A DNA stretch of 64,000 bases, from contig JAXMCW010000001.1 in assembly GCA_046349155.1 (NCBI GenBank), positions 1,488,001 through 1,552,000 of the forward strand. The letters are read 5' to 3'. The position numbers and the translations under genes are program-made. Below the pieces are notes generated by a model. It saw only the letters and a list, made by a program, of their open reading frames with translations, did no database searches and had not been told where the DNA came from. This DNA is from Alsobacter sp046349155. GTDB taxonomy: Bacteria > Pseudomonadota > Alphaproteobacteria > Rhizobiales > Beijerinckiaceae. Shown one piece after another: positions 58,106 through 64,000 of this stretch. Within the stretch, counting starts at the first letter, position 1, and every line of letters starts with the position of its first letter.

Positions 58106-60015
58106 CCCAGCATAAACGTCCGCTCGGGGCGGCAGACGACATCGGGGCCTTCCTCGGCCTGGCCCGCTCGTTCTGGACCGGCAGGAGAAGTTGGAGCAGC
58201 TGGGGCAGCCTCGCTGTTACCGGGCTTTTCGTGGCATGGCAGACCCATGCGCAGGTTGCGTTGACGGACTGGAGCCGCCGCTTCTTCGATGCGCTCGCGG
58301 CCCGTTCGGCTGCGGACCTCGCGGGCTTGCCTGCTGCGCTCCTGCCACTTGCCGCAGCCTATGTCGTGGCGGTTACCGGAATGGTCGTCAGCCGACTGCT
58401 CATCCAGTGGCACTGGCGACGCCATGTCACGCGTTCGCTCCTGGACCGGTGGTTCAGGGACAACGGGTTCCTGCGGGTCGAAACAGCGGCCGCGCCGCTG
58501 GCCGCCGCGGAGTCCAGGATCGTCGACGACGTGCGCGCGTCCGTCGAGCCGCTCGCCGAGCTCGGCATAGGGCTCGTCTCGAACCTGACGTCGGCGGCAG
58601 CTTTTTCCGTCGTCCTCGCCAGCGTCGGCGGGGGTCTCGTCCTGGAGATCGCAGGCCGCACCGTCACGATCCCGGTCTATATGCTCGTCGTCACCCTCGC
58701 TTATGCGGCGATCATCAGCGGTATCACTTGGATCACAGGCCATCGCCTGATGCCGCTCGCTCGGTGGCGCAACGACGCGGAGGCCCGACTGCGGGCGACG
58801 CTAGGGCGGGTGCGCGACAATGCCGAGAGTGTCGCGCTGGCAGGGGGCGCGGAGTCCGAGGCTTTGCGTGCCGAAGGTGCCCTCGGTCGTCTCGGGACGG
58901 CCTGGTACGCAGTGATCGGCCAGAACGGCCTGCTTGGCCTGACGCTCAACCTGAATGGAGCGCTCTTTGCTGCCGTTCCCTTGATCTTCGCTGCCCCCAA
59001 GGCGCTGGCGGGCGCGCTCACGATCGGGGACATCGCCCAACTCGTGGCAGCCTTCACGGCCGTTCAGGGAGCGCTGCTCTGGGTGGTCGACAACTTCGTG
59101 AAGCTCGCGGATTGCCGGGCCGCGGCCGCGCGGGTCGGAACGCTGGTTCTCGCGCTAGACCGGGCCGCTCCCGGTTCTGGCGCATCCCGCCCGATGCGGA
59201 TCGATCCGTCAGAGGACGTCGTCCTCGCTGTCTCGGGGTTCCAGCCGGCCACGGGCCAGTCCGGGCACGGCTGCGGGCCACTCACCTTCAGCCTTCGCGC
59301 CGGAGAAAGCATCCTCGTGACCGGCCCGAGCGGGATTGGAAAGACGTCCATGCTCCGGGCCGTTGCCGGACTGGTCGAGCCTGCTCGCGGAGCCTGCGCG
59401 GTGGCTCCCGGCGTCCGCATGGCCGTCGTGCCGCAGAAGCCATACCTGCCCGTGGGGGTCCTTCGGGACCTGGTCTGCTTTCCGCGCGTTGACCGCTGCG
59501 CGGCAGCGGAAGTGGCCGATGCCCTTGCACGCTGCGGGCTGGGTGCCCTTCGTGACAAGCTTGACACCGAGCAGCCGTGGGACCGGAGCCTGTCCATGGG
59601 GGAGCGGCAGCGCCTCGCCTTCGCGAACCTGCTCTTGCGCGACCTCGACCTGATCCTCCTCGACGAGGCGACGTCGGCACTCGACGAGATCTCACAGGCT
59701 CGGTTGATGACAGAGCTGCGGCGCGCCAAGCCAGCCTGTGCGATCCTGAGCATCGGTCACCGGCCGAGCCTCGTGCCGCTTCACGACCGTGTCGTGACGC
59801 TTGCGCCGGACGGGTCGAGCGAGCTGCCGGCCCCTGCGAGACTCTCCGGGACAATCGCGGAGGCTGAGGAAGCGCAGAACACTGACCGACAGGCTCGCGG
59901 AGTTCCAGATCTCGAGGCCATGGCGGCCATCCTGCGACAATGCGTTCCCGAGGACGGACAATTCGGCCGCATCGAAAGCAGCCTCTTTCGCCCGCCGAGC
60001 GCATCCAAGGTCTAG
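58102..60015 (+). CDS. ABC transporter with fused membrane and ATPase domains (SbmA/BacA-YddA type)
   Basis: 637 aa from GTG 58102. The N-terminal membrane part (about 20-300) resembles SbmA/BacA (LTDWSRRFFDALAARSAADL, RLLIQWHWRRHVTRSLLDRW, ITWITGHRLMPLARWRNDAE). The C-terminal ATPase has Walker A TGPSGIGKTSMLRAV, signature SMGERQRLAFANLLL and Walker B DLILLDEATSALDE. YddA/Rv1819c-type proteins of this design import peptides or vitamin B12; the substrate here is unknown. A tail of about 60 residues after the ATPase is poorly conserved in appearance. It is translationally coupled to the molybdoenzyme, an unusual pairing. The second repeat copy begins 70 bp after its stop. Confidence 0.88.
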   Translation: MTQHKRPLGAADDIGAFLGLARSFWTGRRSWSSWGSLAVTGLFVAWQTHAQVALTDWSRRFFDALAARSAADLAGLPAALLPLAAAYVVAVTGMVVSRLLIQWHWRRHVTRSLLDRWFRDNGFLRVETAAAPLAAAESRIVDDVRASVEPLAELGIGLVSNLTSAAAFSVVLASVGGGLVLEIAGRTVTIPVYMLVVTLAYAAIISGITWITGHRLMPLARWRNDAEARLRATLGRVRDNAESVALAGGAESEALRAEGALGRLGTAWYAVIGQNGLLGLTLNLNGALFAAVPLIFAAPKALAGALTIGDIAQLVAAFTAVQGALLWVVDNFVKLADCRAAAARVGTLVLALDRAAPGSGASRPMRIDPSEDVVLAVSGFQPATGQSGHGCGPLTFSLRAGESILVTGPSGIGKTSMLRAVAGLVEPARGACAVAPGVRMAVVPQKPYLPVGVLRDLVCFPRVDRCAAAEVADALARCGLGALRDKLDTEQPWDRSLSMGERQRLAFANLLLRDLDLILLDEATSALDEISQARLMTELRRAKPACAILSIGHRPSLVPLHDRVVTLAPDGSSELPAPARLSGTIAEAEEAQNTDRQARGVPDLEAMAAILRQCVPEDGQFGRIESSLFRPPSASKV

Positions 60016-60082
60016 CGCGTGCGTCGATGTCCGCTCCCGGACCTGAAGCCGGATTCCGCTTGTGGCGCAATCCTGCCGCCAC

Positions 60083-60511
60083 TCAGAGTGCCAAAGCCGA
60101 AGCGCGCTTCACAATGGCTAGCAAAAGCCCACTCTCGAAATCCCCCGCGAGCGACCCCTCGCAATAGCGGTCCATCCGGACACGCATCGTGAGCAGCTTT
60201 CGGAGTTGCTCCACCGTCGCCGTCTCGATCAGCCGATAGTCGGCCAGGAGGCTTCGAGCCTCTTCGGTCTTGCTCCACGCCATCCAGTCGAAGTCGAGAT
60301 CAACCCAATCGAGATCGTAGGTCGCGTCGAAGAAGCGCTTTGCCTCCGCGCTGAACGCAAAATACGGGAGCATCCAATTGCCATGGGCGAGCTGAACGCT
60401 GTCTTGCCAGGTGCCGAAGGAGAAGTCTGGAGCGGTCAAGATCGATAGGAACGCGGCCAAGCCGATGAGCTGCTTTCTCTGTTGTTCCGAAATCGTCACG
60501 CGCTTCGACAT
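60083..60511 (-). CDS. DUF6508-like hypothetical protein (copy 2)
   Basis: 142 aa, MSKRVTISEQQRKQLIGLAA at the N-terminus. It keeps LTAPDFSFG, SAEAKRFFDATYDL, the FDW-x-x-W core and the invariant MDRYCEGSLAGDFESGLLLA tail, with 32 substitutions relative to the copy at 7322-7750. Equal length and a conserved core show that both copies have been under selection. It is divergent from the unknown gene at 60654. Function unknown. Confidence 0.75.
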   Translation of the reverse strand: MSKRVTISEQQRKQLIGLAAFLSILTAPDFSFGTWQDSVQLAHGNWMLPYFAFSAEAKRFFDATYDLDWVDLDFDWMAWSKTEEARSLLADYRLIETATVEQLRKLLTMRVRMDRYCEGSLAGDFESGLLLAIVKRASALAL

Positions 60512-60602
60512 GCCTTGTCATCGCTTCCTTGGAGCGGCGAGACAAGTCGATCAGCGATCCAACGCCATCCTGACCTGCGCTGAGGGGGAGGCGTTACCGC
60601 CC

Positions 60603-60634
60603 TTGCAAACGCTAAATTGTAGGCCTATATAGGC
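60603..60634 (+). promoter_or_regulatory. Sigma-70-like promoter with palindromic operator over the -10 (copy 2)
   Basis: TTGCAA (60603-60608), 17-bp spacer, TATATA (60626-60631), the latter at the centre of GCCTATATAGGC (60623-60634). The spacer sequence differs at many positions from copy 1, while -35, -10, spacing and the 12-bp palindrome are unchanged. Confidence 0.7.
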
Positions 60635-60653
60635 TCTCAATGGAGCGTGATCC

Positions 60654-61328
60654 TTGAGCACTTTCACCTTCAAGCGCGGACAGGCCGAGTCGGCGATCTG
60701 GAGCTGGACCCTTGCTGGTCGTCCTGGGTCCGACAGCATGCCCGCGCTGATGAAGGCTCGCATCAACAAGCTGCTCGAGCTCGATCGACGTGACGAAAGC
60801 CTGGCAAGTCAGGAGGCTGTGTCGCGCTACGCATTTCTCGAGCATGCGCCCGGGGGAACCGGTAGGGACCTGGAGCTGACGGCCTTCGACACGTTCTGCT
60901 TGGCTCTCGCCTCTGACATGCTCGCCTTCGGGTTCAAGCAGTCGGAGGTCGTCTTCCTGTTTCGCCATATTCGAGGAACGCTTCAGGGGCGGTTCGACGA
61001 AGCGCTGGTTGTCCCCGCTTCGCGCCAGCCAGTGCTGCACAAACACTATCCGCTTAAGCCCTTCGATCCGGACAACCCTCAGTTCGCCGACCTGTCGATC
61101 TTCATGGTCCAGGAGCGCATTGAAACGACGAAGATGATCGAGCAGGGAGACAGCAAGTTGATGGAGCCGTCCTTCCACGGAGGGCGCGCCGCTCTGGCCA
61201 AGCACTTCAAGGCGTTCGGCATGAGCCAGCGCCGTCAGGCCTATGTCGTGGAGATCGCGCACACGGCAGCGTGGATCTCCGATGCACTTCAAAAATCTCC
61301 CCGCATCTCGCGTGGCCGTCGCGCATAA
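60654..61328 (+). CDS. Hypothetical 224 aa protein of the cassette (copy 2)
   Basis: Same length as the copy at 7892. It starts at TTG 60654 behind GGAG (MSTFTFKRGQAESAIWSWTL). The central FDTFCLALASDMLAFGFKQS block and the SQRRQAYVVEIAHTAAWISD segment are nearly unchanged, whereas the region after FRHIRGTLQG (RFDEALVVPASRQPVLHKHY) is the most divergent. That pattern points to a fixed core and a variable face. Family not recognised. Confidence 0.75.
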   Translation: MSTFTFKRGQAESAIWSWTLAGRPGSDSMPALMKARINKLLELDRRDESLASQEAVSRYAFLEHAPGGTGRDLELTAFDTFCLALASDMLAFGFKQSEVVFLFRHIRGTLQGRFDEALVVPASRQPVLHKHYPLKPFDPDNPQFADLSIFMVQERIETTKMIEQGDSKLMEPSFHGGRAALAKHFKAFGMSQRRQAYVVEIAHTAAWISDALQKSPRISRGRRA

Positions 61329-61345
61329 GCCTGGAGGACAGTCCC

Positions 61346-62737
61346 GTGCGTGGCGTCGCATCGAAAAGAAAACCTGATACGGTACTCAAAATGAGGACCG
61401 GCCTCATGCAATCGACGGTCCTCCCAGTGAGGCTCAACGATCGGGTCGAGCGCCTGCCGGTGGGTGTACTGAAGCCCTATGCCGGGAACGCCCGGCGTCA
61501 CTCCAAAAAGCAGATCCGCCAGATCGCAGACAGCATTCGAATGTTTGGCTTCAACGTGCCGCTGCTGATCGATCACGAGGGCACCATTATCTCCGGGCAC
61601 GGTCGCCTGGAGGCGGCGCTACTGCTCGGCATGACGGAGCTGCCAGTGATCCGGGTTTCGGACCTCACCGAGGCCCAGAAGCGCGCTCTGATCCTCGCTG
61701 AAAACAAGATCGCCGAGAACGCCACCTGGGACCAGACGAAGCTCGCACTGGAGTTGCAATCGATCATCGAGCTCGAGGCGGAGTTCGAGCTGACCATCAC
61801 TGGATTTGAGACGGGAGAGATCGATAGCTCGCTGCAGATCCTGTCCGGTGCAGACGAGCAGGACTCGATCAACGACCTCGTACTGCCGGACCCCACTCGG
61901 CCGGTCTCGAAGCCGGGCGATCTCTGGTGCCTCGGGGCGCATCGCCTGTTGTGCGGCGATGCCCGGGAACGCTCGGCCTACGAGCGCCTGATGGACGGCG
62001 AGCGGGCGCAGATGGTGTTTACTGATCCACCCTACAACGTGCCGATTGCCGGCCACGTGACGGGCAAGGGCCAGCACCAGCATCGCGAGTTCGCAATGGC
62101 GTCTGGCGAGATGAGCGAGGCGGAGTTCTCAGCCTTTCTCGCAGGTTTCATCGAGCCCCTGGTCGCCTCCTGCGCCGATGGAGCGGTGAGCTTCGTTTGC
62201 ATGGATTGGCGCCATCTCCTCGCGCTGCTGACGGTGGGCGCCGCCCACTTCTCCGAGCTCTTGAACCTGTGCGTCTGGAATAAGTCGAATGGCGGGATGG
62301 GCAGCCTCTACCGCTCGAAGCACGAGCTGATCGCCGTCTTCAAGGTGGGCAAGGCGCCGCACATCAACAACGTCGCCCTGGGACGCCATGGCCGCAACCG
62401 CACGAACGTGTGGGACTATGCCGGCCTCAATGCTCCAGTGGCAGGTCGCGATCGTGCTCTGGCTCTTCATCCGACGGTGAAGCCGGCGCCACTTGTGGCC
62501 GACGCCATCCGCGACTGCTCGAACCACGGCGACCTGATCCTCGACCCCTTCTGCGGCAGCGGCACAACGCTGATTGCGGCGGAGAAGACCGGGCGTGTCG
62601 CCCGCTGCATGGAGCTCGATCCGCTCTACGTCGACGCTGCCGTGCGGCGCTGGGAGCGCGCCACGGGGCAGAAGGCTCGACTCGCCGACACCGGCCGTCC
62701 CTTTGGCTCGGAAGAGGCAGGGGAGGCCACGCCATGA
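61346..62737 (+). CDS. ParB-domain DNA methyltransferase (copy 2)
   Basis: 463 aa from GTG 61346, with GGAGG at 61333-61337 as in copy 1. An open frame back to 61271 overlaps the previous gene and is not used. The ParB-like part (LKPYAGNARRHSKKQIRQIA, IISGHGRLEAALLLGM) and methylase motifs FTDPPYNVPI and LDPFCGSGTTLIAAEK are intact. Differences from copy 1 are concentrated in the N-terminal and linker regions and the last 20 residues; from the DPPY motif through the FCGSG motif the proteins are almost identical. Both copies probably recognise the same sequence. Confidence 0.9.
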   Translation: MRGVASKRKPDTVLKMRTGLMQSTVLPVRLNDRVERLPVGVLKPYAGNARRHSKKQIRQIADSIRMFGFNVPLLIDHEGTIISGHGRLEAALLLGMTELPVIRVSDLTEAQKRALILAENKIAENATWDQTKLALELQSIIELEAEFELTITGFETGEIDSSLQILSGADEQDSINDLVLPDPTRPVSKPGDLWCLGAHRLLCGDARERSAYERLMDGERAQMVFTDPPYNVPIAGHVTGKGQHQHREFAMASGEMSEAEFSAFLAGFIEPLVASCADGAVSFVCMDWRHLLALLTVGAAHFSELLNLCVWNKSNGGMGSLYRSKHELIAVFKVGKAPHINNVALGRHGRNRTNVWDYAGLNAPVAGRDRALALHPTVKPAPLVADAIRDCSNHGDLILDPFCGSGTTLIAAEKTGRVARCMELDPLYVDAAVRRWERATGQKARLADTGRPFGSEEAGEATP

Positions 62738-63225
62738 CCCGCAGACGCAAGTCCGATCTCAGTCTTAGCGAAACCACCTTTTCCACGTGTGACGAGGCCA
62801 CCGGCTAGGTCCAAGCGTCTACCGACTATGAGGTGGGCTACGGCAAGCCGCCGAAGGACACCCGCTTCAAGCCCGGCCACTCCGGCAACCCGCGTGGACG
62901 ACCCAAGGGTGCGCGGAACGTCGAGACGATCCTGCGTGAGGAACTCCTCGGGTCGATCACGGTCGTGGAAAATGGCCGGCGCCGAAAAGTGCCTCGCCTC
63001 ACCGCGCTGATGCGTCGACTGCTGGAAAAAGCCTTCGGAGGAGACGTGCGTGCCGGGCTCAAGCTGCTCGAGTTCGCCAGGCAACTCGCCCCAGAGGAGG
63101 TCAAGGCGGTTGTGGGCCAGGATATGCTGCCCGACGAAGCCGATTTGCTCGATCTACTTACGGCCCGGGCCACACGATTGGCTGCGGAAGGTGGAGAGCG
63201 CAACGGGGGAGAGGACCATGAATGA
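62734..63225 (+). pseudogene. DUF5681 gene with in-frame stop (copy 2)
   Basis: The frame opens with ATG 62734 (overlapping the methylase stop) as MTRRRKSDLSLSETTFSTCD, then EATG and a TAG at 62806-62808 where copy 1 has GAG. After the stop the frame is intact to 63225 and includes VGYGKPPKDTRFKPGHSG, NPRGRPKGARN and the conserved C-terminal part. Translation could restart at GTG 62833 (131 codons), which keeps the whole hallmark motif. It is therefore either a pseudogene or a shortened but working protein. Confidence 0.8.
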
Positions 63226-64000
63226 TCATGCCCTCTTGGACCGCCTGCTTCGCGAAGATCCTTTCGCTTTCACTGCGCGTGTGTTTCAAACGGTGAACCC
63301 GGGCACCCCGTTCATCGACAGCTGGCACATCGACGCCATCGTGCACCAGCTCGAGCGGGTGAGGCGCGGGGAAACGCGGCGTCTCATCATCAACCAGCCC
63401 CCGCGCAGCTTGAAATCTCTGACGATCTCGGTGGCTTACGCAGCCTTCCTGCTCGGCCACGACCCCAGCCTCAAGATTTGGGTCGTGAGCTATTCGGAGC
63501 AGCTCGCCGGCGAACTCGTCCGGCAGTTCCGGGCCGTTGTGACGTCGGATTGGTACCGACGCATCTTCCCCGAAACGCGCGCGGCGAAGGATACCACGCA
63601 CGAGTTTGTGACGACGAAAGGCGGCGGGCGCCTTGCCCTGTCCATGGGGGGATCCATCACGGGCCGAGGCGCCGACCTCATCATCCTCGACGATCCCATG
63701 AACGCCGACCAGGCGACGTCCAAGGCCGCCCGCGAGAGCGTCATCAAGACCTACCGCGGCAGCCTCGTCTCGCGCCTCAACGACAAGACCAAGGGTGCGA
63801 TCCTCGTGGTGATGCAGCGCCTTCATGAAGAGGACCTCACGGGTGCTCTTCTTGATGATGGTGGGTGGGACCACCTGTGCCTTCCTGCCATCGCGCCGGA
63901 GCGCGAAGTCGTGCCGATCGGAGGCGACCGGGTCCATATTCGCGAAGCCGGTGATCCCTTGCAGCCCGAGCGTGAGGGTCTCGAGGTGCTGGAGGGGCTC
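63218..64000 (+). CDS. Phage-type terminase large subunit (copy 2, C-terminus outside window)
   Basis: 261 codons are visible from ATG 63218 (MNDHALLDRLLREDPFAFTA). The deviant P-loop NQPPRSLKSLTISVAYAAF and Walker B LIILDDPMNADQ are unchanged. Only seven residues differ from copy 1 over this stretch (for example DPSLK for DPGLK, TSDWY for TSQWY, GGDRV for GGGRV). Nucleotide differences are frequent before about 63290 and sparse after it. The nuclease half lies beyond the window. Confidence 0.92.
   Translation, partial: MNDHALLDRLLREDPFAFTARVFQTVNPGTPFIDSWHIDAIVHQLERVRRGETRRLIINQPPRSLKSLTISVAYAAFLLGHDPSLKIWVVSYSEQLAGELVRQFRAVVTSDWYRRIFPETRAAKDTTHEFVTTKGGGRLALSMGGSITGRGADLIILDDPMNADQATSKAARESVIKTYRGSLVSRLNDKTKGAILVVMQRLHEEDLTGALLDDGGWDHLCLPAIAPEREVVPIGGDRVHIREAGDPLQPEREGLEVLEGL

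Larger units (their letters stand above)
60083..64000 (+). repeat. Direct repeat copy 2 of the methylase/terminase cassette (cut by window end)
   Basis: Same gene order and orientation as 7322-11225, offset 52,761-52,775 bp. Protein identity counted by eye is about 77% for the DUF6508-like gene and about 97% for the visible terminase part. The DUF5681 gene has gained a stop codon. Whether DUF3489, DUF2924 and a recombinase follow, as in copy 1, cannot be seen. Confidence 0.92.

Noticed and set aside
1..64000. CRISPR array or cas genes
   Set aside because: No regularly spaced direct repeats of 24-40 bp and no Cas-like protein were seen.

Overview
The window is high-GC DNA from an alphaproteobacterium, most likely Hyphomicrobiales (Rhizobiales; Methylobacteriaceae or Beijerinckiaceae-like). 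The assignment is an inference from gene content: a NasT/NasS-controlled nitrate operon, a selenocysteine formate dehydrogenase, DUF3489/DUF2924/serine-recombinase cassettes, cyclase-TolB-TPR proteins and multi-GAF kinases. It is not based on a marker gene.

Layout. (1) 1-7035, minus strand: nitrate/nitrite assimilation. The antiterminator pair nasT-nasS is followed, behind its own sigma-54 promoter and a terminator-bearing leader, by a nitrate ABC transporter, an FAD/NAD(P)H reductase and nirA, which runs off the left edge. (2) 7322-14746: a mobile-looking module with a DUF6508-like protein, an unknown protein, a ParB-domain DNA methyltransferase, a DUF5681 protein, a terminase large subunit, DUF3489, DUF2924 and a large serine recombinase. 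(3) 14747-16052: gene-poor, decayed sequence. (4) 16053-23454: signalling genes, namely a response regulator with a five-GAF histidine kinase, an Fe-S/CCG protein and a class III cyclase with TPRs. (5) 23455-24400: IS21 and IS3 remnants. (6) 24402-27147: cheW and an MCP, ending in an intrinsic terminator. (7) 27323-30872: a Cys-rich secreted protein, a MarC protein, a secreted unknown and two SDRs. (8) 31126-42486: an acid-stress island with a DUF1269 protein, GadB, a GadC-like antiporter, glutaminase, a second APC permease, a secreted unknown, MarC, a channel-like protein and HdeD, including two paralogous winged-helix regulators. (9) 42569-48990, minus strand: a selenocysteine formate dehydrogenase (alpha, beta, gamma), a small protein and a tri-haem cytochrome c. 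(10) 49411-55132: a peptide/nickel-type ABC importer split across divergent transcripts, plus a TetR regulator. (11) 55140-60015: an ECF sigma factor divergent from a fasciclin protein, a cytochrome b, a sulfite-oxidase-like molybdoenzyme and an SbmA/YddA-type ABC protein. (12) 60083-64000: a second, directly repeated copy of module (2), cut by the right edge.

The strongest discovery leads are these. The methylase/DUF5681/terminase cassette occurs twice about 52.76 kb apart in direct orientation, with no capsid genes visible. Its two copies go from clearly diverged to nearly identical inside the terminase gene. Its promoter/operator palindrome is conserved between diverged copies. A TetR-type operator occurs both at tetR and in front of the ECF sigma gene. 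The nitrate operon has a readable sigma-54 promoter plus ANTAR-type attenuator. The acid-stress island couples glutaminase, glutamate decarboxylase and antiporter with an unknown secreted protein. All identities quoted were counted by eye from the sequence; no database search was run.
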